Of a stretch of 64,000 nt of DNA, positions 52,354 through 61,584 are shown piece by piece. The stretch is taken from NCBI GenBank assembly GCA_041158345.1, contig JBEBBO010000122.1, positions 1 through 64,000 on the forward strand. The letters are read 5' to 3'. This stretch comes from UBA6136 sp041158345 (lineage in GTDB: Bacteria; Pseudomonadota; Gammaproteobacteria; Methylococcales; Methylococcaceae). How positions within the stretch are numbered: position 1 is the stretch's first letter; every line of letters begins with the position of its first letter. Under the pieces are notes generated by a model, which was not told the origin of the DNA, did not search any database, and saw only the letters and a program-made list of their open reading frames with translations. The position numbers were made by a program, and so were the translations under genes.

Positions 52354-54420
52354 TTGCCCCCCCTGCATCGCCGATCAATCGCCTCACTGAAGGGGGTGGG
52401 GGCCAAAACCGCCCAAAAACTGGAGCGGATCGATCTTCTCTCTGTACAAGATCTGCTTTTCCACTTACCACTTCGCTATGAAGATCGGACACGACTGACG
52501 CCGATTGCCCAGACCAGAGCTGGTGAGTCTGTCCTGGTCGAAGGGGATATTGTGGCCATCGAGATCCGACAGGGCACCCGCCGAAGCCACTTGGTCCACA
52601 TTCAAGACGCAAGCGGGCGATTGACCCTGCGTTTTTTCCATTTCACCCGGCATCAGGAACTCCAATTTGTTCACGGCCGTCGATTGCGGTGTTTTGGCGA
52701 GGTCCGTTACGGATTCCAGGGGCTAGAGCTCAGCCACCCGGACTACGAGTTTCCCCAAGAGGAAGCCCTGTCGTCGCCTGAATCCTGCCTGACACCGGTT
52801 TATCCCGTCACCGAAGGTGTTCATCAGAAAACGTTGAGACAGCTGGTCAGTCAGGCTTTGGAGCACATCAACGAGTTACAGGATGTACTGGAAGGCGTCT
52901 CTTCGCCTTTCCCCTTAAGGCCTTCGCTGAGAGAAGCCCTCATCGCGCTTCATCGTCCCCCTCCAGGCCTTGGGCTCGGTAGTCAATCGCTAACCAATGC
53001 CCGGATTAGATTGGCCTACGAAGAACTTTTGGCCCATCACTTGAGCCTGAGTCGCCATCGAAGTCGAATGCGCAATCAAAGGGCCCCAGAACTCAAACTC
53101 CCCTCCGCTGTCCGCAGTCCATTTCTGGCCGGCCTCCCCTTTAAGCTCACAGCGGCACAAGAGAGGGTCATCGAGGAAATCCTTAAAGACCTGAACCGCC
53201 CGACCCCCATGATGCGATTAGTCCAGGGGGATGTCGGTAGCGGAAAAACGGTGGTTGCCGCCATTGCCGCCCTTTCGGCACTGGCGTCTGGCTATCAGGT
53301 CGCTGTCATGGCACCGACAGATCTACTTGCCGATCAACACGCCAGAAGTTTTTCTCATTGGCTTGAGCCCCTTGGGATCAACGTCAGCTTCATTTCTGGG
53401 CGACTTAAGGCGGAGGGGCGCAGAGCGGCACTGAATGATCTGGCGAACGGGAATACAGGCCTTGCGATAGGCACCCATGCACTATTCCAAGACGATATCG
53501 CGTTCAATCGTCTCGGACTGATCATCATTGACGAACAACATCGTTTTGGGGTGCATCAACGCCTCGCCCTCAGAAAGAAGGGCATTCAAAACGGTATGGT
53601 GCCGCACCAAATGATCATGACGGCAACGCCCATTCCGAGAACCTTGGCGATGACGGGCTATGCCGATCTTGATCTCTCCATCATCGATGAGCGCCCCCCC
53701 GGCCGAACGCCGGTGAAAACGGCCGTTCTCCCTCAAACTCGTAAATCAGAAATCATTACCCGTATCGAGGAATGGGTGCGCAGGGGGCGTCAGGCCTACT
53801 GGGTTTGTACCTTGATCGAAGAGTCTGAACTGCTTCAGGCGGAGGCAGCCGAAAGTGCCGCTGCCACTTTAAGGGAGTCGCTCCCCGATATTCGCATGGC
53901 GTTAGTCCACGGCCGTCTAAAATCGCGTGACAAGGAGGCCATCATGCAGGCCTTCAAAAACGGGGAGATTGACCTTCTGGTTGCAACGACAGTCATTGAG
54001 GTTGGGGTTGATGTTCCCAACGCCGGGTTGATGGTGATTGAAAATGCAGAACGTCTGGGACTTGCCCAACTCCACCAGCTTCGGGGGCGAGTCGGCAGAG
54101 GGCCCGGAGATGCACACTGCGTATTGGTCTACCAATCGCCCCTAGGGAAAATCGCCCGAGAGCGTCTCGCGATCCTCCGCGAAACAGATGACGGCTTCAT
54201 CATCGCAGAAAAAGATCTGGAAATTCGGGGGCCGGGCGAATTACTGGGAACACGACAGACGGGGCAACTCAATTTCAGAATTGCTGATCTGGTGGAGGAT
54301 GGCCATCTCATTGAAGCCATTCATCAGCAGGCAGAAACCCTTCGAAATGATCACCCCGAAATCGCCGATGCGCTAATACAGCGCTGGTTGGGGCGATCTC
54401 AGGATTTCATCGAGGCCTAG
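52354..54420 (+). CDS. recG: ATP-dependent DNA helicase RecG
   Basis: RecG remodels stalled forks and branched DNA. The 688 residues begin SLKGVGAKTAQKLERIDLLSVQDLL and PLRYEDRT, the wedge domain that holds the junction. Helicase motifs are LVQGDVGSGKTVVAAIAAL (I), IIDEQHRFGVHQR (II, DEQH), MTATPIPRTLAM (III), VATTVIEVGVDVPNAGLMVIENAERLG (V) and QLRGRVGRG (VI). The start is TTG at 52354 with a weak site. The stop directly abuts the stop of the convergent Sel1 gene, with no base between. Confidence 0.96.
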   Translation: MPPLHRRSIASLKGVGAKTAQKLERIDLLSVQDLLFHLPLRYEDRTRLTPIAQTRAGESVLVEGDIVAIEIRQGTRRSHLVHIQDASGRLTLRFFHFTRHQELQFVHGRRLRCFGEVRYGFQGLELSHPDYEFPQEEALSSPESCLTPVYPVTEGVHQKTLRQLVSQALEHINELQDVLEGVSSPFPLRPSLREALIALHRPPPGLGLGSQSLTNARIRLAYEELLAHHLSLSRHRSRMRNQRAPELKLPSAVRSPFLAGLPFKLTAAQERVIEEILKDLNRPTPMMRLVQGDVGSGKTVVAAIAALSALASGYQVAVMAPTDLLADQHARSFSHWLEPLGINVSFISGRLKAEGRRAALNDLANGNTGLAIGTHALFQDDIAFNRLGLIIIDEQHRFGVHQRLALRKKGIQNGMVPHQMIMTATPIPRTLAMTGYADLDLSIIDERPPGRTPVKTAVLPQTRKSEIITRIEEWVRRGRQAYWVCTLIEESELLQAEAAESAAATLRESLPDIRMALVHGRLKSRDKEAIMQAFKNGEIDLLVATTVIEVGVDVPNAGLMVIENAERLGLAQLHQLRGRVGRGPGDAHCVLVYQSPLGKIARERLAILRETDDGFIIAEKDLEIRGPGELLGTRQTGQLNFRIADLVEDGHLIEAIHQQAETLRNDHPEIADALIQRWLGRSQDFIEA

Positions 54421-55224
54421 TTAGGGGGCCTTGGCGGGATTCTTTGGGTGTTTCTTTACCCATTCACTCGCCAACCGCTGGCCCTCTGCCAACTGGGCAG
54501 AACTGAGCTTTTTGGCCAAGCGATCTCGACTCTGGGTACATTCCTTGTCCCCTGAAATGGCTGAGAGATTGAACCATTTGTAAGCTTCTACCTGATTTTG
54601 CGGGACGCCTTGTCCCAGAAGATAGAGCGATCCTAAACCATGCATCGCTTGAGCGTTGCCCAACTCGGCCGCTTTGGAATACCAGCGAACAGCTTCCGGA
54701 AAATTCTGAGTTGCGCCCTTGCCATGCTGGTAGCGGTATCCCATGTAATAAGCCGCCTCGACATGTCCCTGCTCTGCCGCTTTTAGGTACCAACGCGTTG
54801 CCTCGTTTCGATCCTGAGGCACACCTTCGCCACGGCCATAAATCTGCCCGACCCTGAACTGAGCGTCCGCATTTCCTTGCGTTGCGGAGGCCTTATACCA
54901 ACGCAAGGCTTCAGCCTGGCTCGCGGTGACGCCAATGCCTCGCTCGTATAGCCCCGCCAGCACCCACTGGGAGCGGGCATCTCCCTTTTCAGCGGCTTTG
55001 GTGCACCAAAAAAGAAGATCCACGGTGGGTTTCTGCGACTTGCCTGATGCAGATGCGCCAGTCTGCGTGTATGCCTTGACCTGATTGGCACACGCGATGG
55101 ACTCGCTCTCTGGCATTTCAGTCGCCTTCACCTCTGTTGTTGAGACGGGTGTCGTCGGCGTCAGCGTTGAGCAGCCCGCGACGCCTAAAGCCATCATCGC
55201 CATCACGGTCTTTCGTTCAAACAT
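54421..55224 (-). CDS. Sel1-repeat lipoprotein
   Basis: This 267-residue envelope protein has a lipoprotein signal ending in the lipobox LGVAGCS (Cys18). After a polar linker it has four Sel1-type TPR-like repeats of 36 residues, starting near residues 80, 116, 152 and 188. Examples are AQFRVGQIYGRGEGVPQDRNEA and AMHGLGSLYLLGQGVPQNQVEA. A basic tail ends HPKNPAKAP. Such proteins scaffold complexes or, in some cases, touch peptidoglycan. The partner is unknown. It lies downstream of the Hsp70 cassette on the same strand, 65 bases away. Confidence 0.88.
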   Translation of the reverse strand: MFERKTVMAMMALGVAGCSTLTPTTPVSTTEVKATEMPESESIACANQVKAYTQTGASASGKSQKPTVDLLFWCTKAAEKGDARSQWVLAGLYERGIGVTASQAEALRWYKASATQGNADAQFRVGQIYGRGEGVPQDRNEATRWYLKAAEQGHVEAAYYMGYRYQHGKGATQNFPEAVRWYSKAAELGNAQAMHGLGSLYLLGQGVPQNQVEAYKWFNLSAISGDKECTQSRDRLAKKLSSAQLAEGQRLASEWVKKHPKNPAKAP

Positions 55225-55289
55225 TATCGGACCTCACAACATATTCGAGAACAACAGGTTTCAGGTAGTTTATTCGCCCCACCTGTTAT

Positions 55290-58097
55290 TTAGCTACTGA
55301 TTAACACCAATCCCGGTGGCAGCGCTTCACCCAGAACGCGCTGCTCATCCGAGTCATTCAAGTCTGAAATTTCGCTAACGAGGCGGACCCAACTGTCTGG
55401 AAGCTTTGCCTCCTGAAGCTGGTTGACCAATGCCTCGCGGGTAGAAGGATCAAAATCGAGAAGACGATCGCCAGTGTAGCGGGCCATGAGCGCTGCAGAG
55501 AGGGCTGCATCCGAGTTCTTTTTAAACTCCTCACCCATGATGCGCTCAAGCCAGGGACGCACATCGTCTGCGGGAATCACGTTGTGCGATGAACCGTGCC
55601 ATGGCTTTCGTGCTCCAAGTCGGCCCAAGGACCACCAGAGGACGCGCTGGTCACCAGACTTCCCAATTCGCGTCAAAAGCCAACCCCCGATTCGAACCTT
55701 ATCCGTGGCAGAAAGATGCTCAAGGTTTGCAACCATGCGTAATAGATCCTCGGGGCCTCGTTTTTTGGCCAGTTCCATTTGGTTGGATCGACGAAGTCTT
55801 GAGGGCTCGAGGTAAGAAAGCGCTGATTCAAAAATGGCACTTTGACGAGGGCCATCCAGTCCCCCGGCTATGCGTCGCCACAAAGTCCACCACTCTGACC
55901 AGACTTGCGACTCCTGACTGAACTGGAGCGCTTGCGGAAAAACATCAAAGACGCGTGCCACCAAATCTTCGTCGAGGGGATGTCCAAATCCCGGGCGCAG
56001 ACAAAATCCTGTCAGATTGAGCCAGACCCGCTCATGATCCGGTGTACGCCTTCGATTTGTAAGTCCCTGCACCAAAGTCTCGGCAAGACCTCTCAGCAAA
56101 AGAAGACTCCAACCCTCCTTGGGTCCCAATATACGCTCAAGGTCAGCGCGAAGTCGCTTCACGGCCTTGGGATCCACCGACTTGCTCCGGGGCCCAAAAA
56201 CCCCGAGTATTAGCTCTCGCGCTTCCGAAAGCTTGGGATGTTCCTCATGCTGCATCCTAGCGACCGCAGTGGTTGAATGAGAGCGCAACTCAAATTCAAT
56301 TTTCCAGCTTAAATTGGGATCTTCCACGCCGACACAGTGAAGATCAAGCGTTCCTATCGGGCTAAGCGCAGCGACCAGTTGAACCTCAACCGCGTCCTCC
56401 TTTCTCCCCCGCGTATCCATCACTAACCTCAGGGGTGGAAGAGCCTTGAACGCCAAGTCATCCAGATCAGTCAGCGCGCCTGGAAGCGGAGTAAAGTCAT
56501 CCTGTGATGCAACCAGATGGAACTGAACTGCTGCGCCGACTTTGAGCTTGAAACGTCGATCACTTAAGACGATTTCTTTCCCTTCCTCTGTTCCACGCGG
56601 GAGAAGGCAGCAGAGCTTGGATACGCCCTCTTTTTCGCCTTCGAGAACCAGGAATAAGCTCCGCGGTGCTCCACTGGTTATTTTCTTGACCGTTCCACCC
56701 CGACGCGCCCATGCTGAAGCGACAGCACCGTGGGCCACAGCTTCCTCGGGATGGGGATTTTGAAGGCAGCGGATTTGATGCGCACCCCAGCGTTCCATCT
56801 GCTGGATAAGCCGCCCTTTGAGGAGCGGACTGTTGAAGACCCCACCATTCAGGAGCAACGCATCAGGCAAAATGCCGCGGTCATTGGCCTGCCCCAAAGC
56901 CTCCGCGATCACATGACGGTGCTCTGTAAGAAACGCTGAAATATGGCGCGTGATCGCTGGATCTTTGACAAACGGTAGGCCGTATTCGACAACACCACTT
57001 CGACGCCGATCGGGCAAATCCCCAAGCTCGACATAAGGAAAGAACCCCTCGACCAAAAGGTTCTGTACCTCAGAGCATTCAAAATCGACTGAGCGAGCGC
57101 CACCAATCAAACGGCTACCGGCCCCTAACACGGTGACCTTGACGCGTTCAGGCGCTGTGTCCGAAAGAAGCATCTCCTTGGCTTGGCGGCACTGTTCAAC
57201 CAATTGGGAAAACTCAAGCGGGCTGATCACCTGACCGGCACTGGCTAACTTGTTTTCAGCCAGGTGGGCGAGTGCAAGATCCAGATTGTCGCCGCCGAGC
57301 ATAAGATGCTGGCCCACAGCGATTCGCGTGAAGTCCGGCCCATGCTCACCTTGGCGAACGGCAATGAGCGTGAGATCCAAGGTTCCCCCGCCGAGGTCCA
57401 CGACAAGGACCAAACGAATGCCGTGCAGATGTGCTGCAATCTGTCGCCTTTCGCGCCAGAGCCAGTCATAAAAAACCGCCTGAGGTTCTTCAATCAATTG
57501 AAATTGTCTGAAGCCGGCCGCACTTGCCGCATCACAGGTCAGCGTTCGGGCTGCCTCATCAAATGAGGCCGGAACGGTAATGGTCAGGTCTTGATGCTCC
57601 AACCGGGCATCGGGATGTTGATCATTCCAGGCATCCCGGACGTGACGAAGATACCCTGCAGAGGCCTCGACTGGAGAAATCTTCTCAACCCCTTCCACCC
57701 CGCCCCAGGGAAGAATCGGAGCGGTTCGATCAGCTGTCGGATGGGACAACCAGCTTTTGGCACTGGTGACCAGACGACCAGGAGATTTAGCACCGAGCTG
57801 TCGAGCAAGCTCGCCGATGACCGGTAGCCATGGGAGATTGGCACGTTGTGTGGGCGTTTCCCAAGGCAAACCGCAATCGCTCGAGCGAATCTCATCGAAA
57901 GAGGCCTGATATTGCACCGAGGGCAACAAAGGCCGGCTGGCGACTTCGCCTAGCCCCACCAACTGTGGAATCTGAAACCCTTGAATCTGTGGATCTCCCG
58001 CATGCTTAATGGGGGCTGCAGCGACCACCGTGTGACTTGTTCCAAGATCAATCCCGACAAGCCATTGAGGATTCATTGAGGCGGGATCAGCGCTCAT
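55290..58097 (-). CDS. Hsp70-related protein with C-terminal DUF3731-like domain
   Basis: This 935-residue cytoplasmic protein has a DnaK-like ATPase: phosphate-1 loop VGIDLGTSHTVVA near residue 15, ITVPASFDEAARTL, IEEPQAVFYDWLW, phosphate-2 VVDLGGGTLDLTLIA near 232 and LLNGGVFNSPLLKGRL. A DnaK-like beta substrate domain is suggested near 584 by GTLDLHCVGVEDPNLSWKIEFEL. No helical lid or EEVD tail follows. Instead about 320 residues rich in Trp, Arg and Leu continue (LNLTGFCLRPGFGHPLDEDL, then VLWWSLGRLGARKPWH), which I recognise as resembling DUF3731. The start overlaps the next Hsp70 stop by ATGA. Confidence 0.88.
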   Translation of the reverse strand: MSADPASMNPQWLVGIDLGTSHTVVAAAPIKHAGDPQIQGFQIPQLVGLGEVASRPLLPSVQYQASFDEIRSSDCGLPWETPTQRANLPWLPVIGELARQLGAKSPGRLVTSAKSWLSHPTADRTAPILPWGGVEGVEKISPVEASAGYLRHVRDAWNDQHPDARLEHQDLTITVPASFDEAARTLTCDAASAAGFRQFQLIEEPQAVFYDWLWRERRQIAAHLHGIRLVLVVDLGGGTLDLTLIAVRQGEHGPDFTRIAVGQHLMLGGDNLDLALAHLAENKLASAGQVISPLEFSQLVEQCRQAKEMLLSDTAPERVKVTVLGAGSRLIGGARSVDFECSEVQNLLVEGFFPYVELGDLPDRRRSGVVEYGLPFVKDPAITRHISAFLTEHRHVIAEALGQANDRGILPDALLLNGGVFNSPLLKGRLIQQMERWGAHQIRCLQNPHPEEAVAHGAVASAWARRGGTVKKITSGAPRSLFLVLEGEKEGVSKLCCLLPRGTEEGKEIVLSDRRFKLKVGAAVQFHLVASQDDFTPLPGALTDLDDLAFKALPPLRLVMDTRGRKEDAVEVQLVAALSPIGTLDLHCVGVEDPNLSWKIEFELRSHSTTAVARMQHEEHPKLSEARELILGVFGPRSKSVDPKAVKRLRADLERILGPKEGWSLLLLRGLAETLVQGLTNRRRTPDHERVWLNLTGFCLRPGFGHPLDEDLVARVFDVFPQALQFSQESQVWSEWWTLWRRIAGGLDGPRQSAIFESALSYLEPSRLRRSNQMELAKKRGPEDLLRMVANLEHLSATDKVRIGGWLLTRIGKSGDQRVLWWSLGRLGARKPWHGSSHNVIPADDVRPWLERIMGEEFKKNSDAALSAALMARYTGDRLLDFDPSTREALVNQLQEAKLPDSWVRLVSEISDLNDSDEQRVLGEALPPGLVLISS

Positions 58098-59965
58098 AGG
58101 CCCTGGGACTGACCAATTCCTTGCGGAGATGTTTCCCGCTCACGCACATCGAATTCAACCTTCCAGCGATGTCCGCCGTCGCGAGCTATGGCTTCGAGTT
58201 GCAAGGTACCGGTTTCGGTCACTCTCGCCCCAAGAATGACCGGCACCACCTCACCCTTGAGGTAATGCTCCGTTGGAAGCGTGACTTCAATTGCCGATAA
58301 CTCCTCCAACTCATCGTCGGCCCACCAGTCCAGCCGGATCCCAACTTCATCGAGACGGCGTACCTTGGAAGAGAAGAACCTGAAATGAACCGGTTCGCCC
58401 ACGATCAATCCGAATTCATACGGGGGAAGTGTGGCCTCACTGCCCTCCTCCATCCCGAAGGGTGCGATACAGAGCGCTTCAAGCGGTGGAGCAATTCCAG
58501 GGACGGCTGGAACCGCGCTTTCAACGCCCACATAGTATGCAGCCGCCGTACCCCCTCGAATCCGAACGCCCGGTCCATTTCGCACATTCCCGTAGTAGGC
58601 AGCGCCACGAGATACGGCAAGATCCAGATCGATACCTTCAAGAAGTCGAACGGAGGGAGCACCGTCCGCCTCAAGCCAGCGATTGACGACGGCCAAAAGT
58701 CGCTCAACCAGCTCCGTTGACCGAAATACGCCCCCATTCAGGAGAATGGCCGAGGGGTGTAAGAAACGCCGAGGTTCACCCACCCCCAGAGCCTGTGCGT
58801 GGTGGTTTGCATCAACATGCCGACTCAAAAAAGAGGCCAGGTGAGCCGTAATCCGGGCATCCTGAGCATAAGGGAGAGCTAACGTCGTAAGACCGGCTCT
58901 GGCTGACTGCTGGGGACGATCCTCGATGGAGAGCATCGGAAAGAAGCCCTCAACAACGGTTTCCAAGACCTCATGTCGGGTGAGATTGGTTCTTAATGTT
59001 CCGCCGATCAGAGATGATCCTCGGCTCGGAACGGCGATTGCAACCTCCGAAAGTGAGGCATTCCCCAGAAGTTTCTCCTTGGCATCCCGAGCACCATGAG
59101 TGAGGCACTGCAACTGCCAAGGCTCAAGGCGCTTTCCTTCCTTGTCGAGCTTTGCACGGATCCCATAGGCCAAGGCCAGATCCATATTGTCTCCACCAAG
59201 AAGGATGTGGTCCCCAATGGCAACACGCTCCAAGGCAAGTCGACCTAACTCTTCGGAAACCGCAACCAGAGAAAAATCGGTCGTCCCACCCCCAACGTCC
59301 ACCACGAGAATCGTTTCACCAGGCCTGACCTGGTTTCGCCATTCCCCACCGGAGGCCTGAATCCAGCTATAGACAGCCGATTGAGGCTCTTCCAGTAAAA
59401 CGGCATGCGCCAACCCGACCCTGCGAGCCGCTTCAACCGTCAATTCTCTGGCACCTGGATCAAAGGACGCTGGCACCGTGATCACTAGATCCTGATCGGC
59501 TAGGGGGGCATCCGGAAAACGGGCATCCCAGGCACTCTTCAAATGTCGAAGGTAAGTGGTGGAGGCCTCCAACGGGGAGACACGCGTCACTTCCGGGGGG
59601 GCCTGGACAGGTAAAATCGGTGCCTTACGATCGACTTGCCCATGCGATAGCCAGCTTTTAGCACTACCCACCAGGCGGATCGGGGTCTTACTCCCAAGAT
59701 GCCGCGCGATCTCTCCAACCAATGCACGATCGGAACTGGCCCAAGGCAACGAGCAATCCTCGGAGCGAATCTCATCCGGGTGCGCCTGATAAAGAAAAGA
59801 CGGCAGCTGAGGCCGACTTTCGATGGCTCCCGGACTTATCAGCTGCGGAATGGGAAGGACCTCAACAGAAACCTCTTCGCCCGCTGCCGCATCCAGACGG
59901 ACAAATGACAGGACACTGTTGGTAGTTCCAAGGTCAATTCCGACCGCAAATACTGACTGACTCAA
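58094..59965 (-). CDS. Hsp70 family protein (short partner)
   Basis: This 623-residue DnaK-related protein is a clear paralogue of its neighbour. Phosphate-1 is VGIDLGTTNSVLSF near residue 8, then EIRSEDCSLPWA, LVGSAKSWLSH and RKAPILP. ITVPASFDPGARELTVEAARRVGL, LLEEPQSAVYSW and phosphate-2 VVDVGGGTTDFSLVA near 223 follow, then ILLNGGVFRSTELVERLL. The C terminus has a DnaK-like beta segment (GTLQLEAIARDGGHRWKVEFDV) and stops soon after, so there is no lid. Its start overlaps the DUF2760 stop by four bases. No dnaJ or grpE lies nearby. Confidence 0.9.
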   Translation of the reverse strand: MSQSVFAVGIDLGTTNSVLSFVRLDAAAGEEVSVEVLPIPQLISPGAIESRPQLPSFLYQAHPDEIRSEDCSLPWASSDRALVGEIARHLGSKTPIRLVGSAKSWLSHGQVDRKAPILPVQAPPEVTRVSPLEASTTYLRHLKSAWDARFPDAPLADQDLVITVPASFDPGARELTVEAARRVGLAHAVLLEEPQSAVYSWIQASGGEWRNQVRPGETILVVDVGGGTTDFSLVAVSEELGRLALERVAIGDHILLGGDNMDLALAYGIRAKLDKEGKRLEPWQLQCLTHGARDAKEKLLGNASLSEVAIAVPSRGSSLIGGTLRTNLTRHEVLETVVEGFFPMLSIEDRPQQSARAGLTTLALPYAQDARITAHLASFLSRHVDANHHAQALGVGEPRRFLHPSAILLNGGVFRSTELVERLLAVVNRWLEADGAPSVRLLEGIDLDLAVSRGAAYYGNVRNGPGVRIRGGTAAAYYVGVESAVPAVPGIAPPLEALCIAPFGMEEGSEATLPPYEFGLIVGEPVHFRFFSSKVRRLDEVGIRLDWWADDELEELSAIEVTLPTEHYLKGEVVPVILGARVTETGTLQLEAIARDGGHRWKVEFDVRERETSPQGIGQSQGL

Positions 59966-60528
59966 AGCTCGACCTCCGCGGGCGCCAGCACCCTTGGATC
60001 ATGACCTTCAGCCATCAATGGGAGCCGGATTTCGCGTACTTTCCATCCCTTATGAATCAGGCTGCCGCGGAATGGGGGTGAACCCACGATATTGCCGGTC
60101 ATTCGGATCTCCGCTGCATTAAATCCCTTTTCCAGGGTCACCCGAGAACCCTCCGCCTCAGTCATGATGGGTTCAAGTTTTAAATGTTGCTGGATCACAC
60201 GCCGACAACCCTCATGAACAACACGCGCCGCCGCGCCGATATCCGCATCTGTATGCTGCTGGAGATTTTCCTCGATGAAATCGATGAAACGGGATTCTTG
60301 CTGCAAAAGTCCTAGCAACTGAAGTGCCGCCGTCGGCTGAGACTCGGCCAAAATCGCAGGCGGTGTGAGTTCCTCTGCACTGCCGGTTTGAGTCTTTTTC
60401 TGTTTTGCAGATAGAAAAGGCAGTAGCGCAAGCACCAGGGTCAAAAGAATCAGAATCACGACCAGCGCACCGAGCACGAGATGGAACAAATCCAGCGTAA
60501 CAGGAATCACTTGGGGGTCGATGGACAT
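59962..60528 (-). CDS. DUF2760 domain membrane-anchored protein
   Basis: This 188-residue protein has one strong N-terminal membrane helix (VLGALVVILILLTLVLALLPFL, residues 19-40) and then a Lys/Gln linker. The cytoplasmic domain of about 125 residues has AALQLLGLLQQESRFIDFIEENLQ, AARVVHEGCRRVIQQHLKLEPI and a beta-rich end with GSLIHKGWKVREIRLP. It resembles DUF2760, whose function is unknown. GAGGT precedes the ATG at good distance. It is first of a coupled three-gene set with the two Hsp70 proteins, so it may tether them to the inner membrane. Confidence 0.85.
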   Translation of the reverse strand: MSIDPQVIPVTLDLFHLVLGALVVILILLTLVLALLPFLSAKQKKTQTGSAEELTPPAILAESQPTAALQLLGLLQQESRFIDFIEENLQQHTDADIGAAARVVHEGCRRVIQQHLKLEPIMTEAEGSRVTLEKGFNAAEIRMTGNIVGSPPFRGSLIHKGWKVREIRLPLMAEGHDPRVLAPAEVEL

Positions 60529-60634
60529 CAGAAACCTCGATATAAGACGCCCCGCATGGGACGATTTGAATGAATGCCGCGCAAGGCGCGAAGTCAGGGT
60601 TGATTTCGTACTTCGGGGCTATCGCAGATCAAGC

Positions 60635-60665
60635 AATCGCATGACCCGTGATGGGCCATGCGATT
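60635..60665. other. Long inverted repeat before the DUF2760-Hsp70 genes
   Basis: AATCGCATG and CATGCGATT are perfect 9-bp arms. Inside, CCC and GGG add three more pairs around GTGAT after one mismatch. No T run follows on either strand. It lies between the 147-residue gene and DUF2760 and may be an attenuator, RNA-processing site or operator. Confidence 0.5.
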
Positions 60666-60670
60666 AACAA

Positions 60671-61114
60671 TTATTCGGGATGTGATTCGCGGTAACGAAG
60701 TGCATGAGCGCCCATTACAATGCGGACGACCTGCTGGGCTGCCTGAGAGCGCTTTCGCTGTAAATAGCGATCAGAGATGACATCGGGCACTTTTTCCGCC
60801 TGGAACGCCGGCTTGATAGGACTCAGCTTGGGATCACAAACGCTCAAGATCAAGTCGGTGAGCTTCCGGGAATCCTCCGGATCATTGACATGCTTCGTGG
60901 TCTCATCGTTAAGGCAGCGGTGATAGGAGTCCACTGCTTGGTTGATTTTTCCCAGCGTTTTCTCACTCAAGGTCGTCGGCTTCCAATCCTGCGAGATTTC
61001 AGGAGTCGCTGGTTTATCTTTAGCAAATCCCGCCGATGGGAAAGCGATTTGAACAAGCAAAACAATCCAGAATAACCCGAGAGATCGATTCTCCGTTCGA
61101 ATTGTAGTTTTCAC
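60671..61114 (-). CDS. Hypothetical exported protein
   Basis: I do not recognise this family. The 147-residue protein has a probable signal peptide (RSLGLFWIVLLVQIAFPSAGFA) and a mature helical part. It contains two cysteines (SYHRCLNDET and LILSVCDPKL) that could form a disulfide, and a basic stretch SDRYLQRKRSQAAQQVVRIV near the end. The start is GTG at 61114, overlapping the stop of the upstream cupin-like gene by four bases, so the two are coupled. The DUF2760-Hsp70 set lies 142 bases downstream on the same strand. Confidence 0.7.
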   Translation of the reverse strand: MKTTIRTENRSLGLFWIVLLVQIAFPSAGFAKDKPATPEISQDWKPTTLSEKTLGKINQAVDSYHRCLNDETTKHVNDPEDSRKLTDLILSVCDPKLSPIKPAFQAEKVPDVISDRYLQRKRSQAAQQVVRIVMGAHALRYRESHPE

Positions 61115-61533
61115 TTTGTTTTTTCCTTCGCTGCTTTTCCGTTTGTCGTACGACCTGTTTTAGGCGGCGTCGGTTCCGGAAGCATCTCCATGACTAAAAG
61201 ATCGACCTCACTGTCACTGACGTTCTCAGAGAGATACTGAGACCCGGTTTCCCAGAACAATTGACCGGGCCCAAATTCGTCGGCCTTGGCATCTGTCGCA
61301 ATTCGCACTCGGCCCTTCAAAACATAGCGAGGCCCCGGGATCGGATGAATGCGTGATGCAGCCTTCCATCCCTTGGCTAAGGTGAGCTTGATCACCCGCA
61401 CCTTGACCTTCGATGCGGAGAGATCCATCGATTGCTCCCCCAGAAGATGCTGGGGCAATGGTGTTGTTTCAGCGGCTATTGCATCCAGGCAGCACAACAA
61501 AGCCAAGCCTGCGAAGAGCTTCTTGAGTGGCAT
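61111..61533 (-). CDS. Exported cupin-like protein
   Basis: This 140-residue protein starts with a signal peptide (PLKKLFAGLALLCCLDAIAA). The mature part reads as a small cupin: VIKLTLAKGWKAASRIHPIPGPRYVLKGRVRI and then FGPGQLFWETGSQYLSENVSDSEVDLLVMEML. One histidine plus the usual proline-glycine turns are kept, but the full metal triad is not obvious, so catalysis is doubtful. The end is basic (TNGKAAKEKTK). GAGGAG precedes the ATG. It is coupled to the next gene by GTGA. Confidence 0.72.
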   Translation of the reverse strand: MPLKKLFAGLALLCCLDAIAAETTPLPQHLLGEQSMDLSASKVKVRVIKLTLAKGWKAASRIHPIPGPRYVLKGRVRIATDAKADEFGPGQLFWETGSQYLSENVSDSEVDLLVMEMLPEPTPPKTGRTTNGKAAKEKTK

Positions 61534-61584
61534 CGCGTCAATCTCCTCTGTAGCAGAACACGTCCAAGTCCAGCGCCATCGGCG

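Noticed and set aside
54560..55000. Repeated DNA-like pattern
   Set aside because: It reflects four Sel1 protein repeats, not a CRISPR array or DNA satellite; there are no equal spacers.
55253..55287. Inverted repeat AACAGGT / ACCTGTT after the long Hsp70 gene
   Set aside because: Seven-base arms, a 21-base loop and no T run; too weak to call a terminator.
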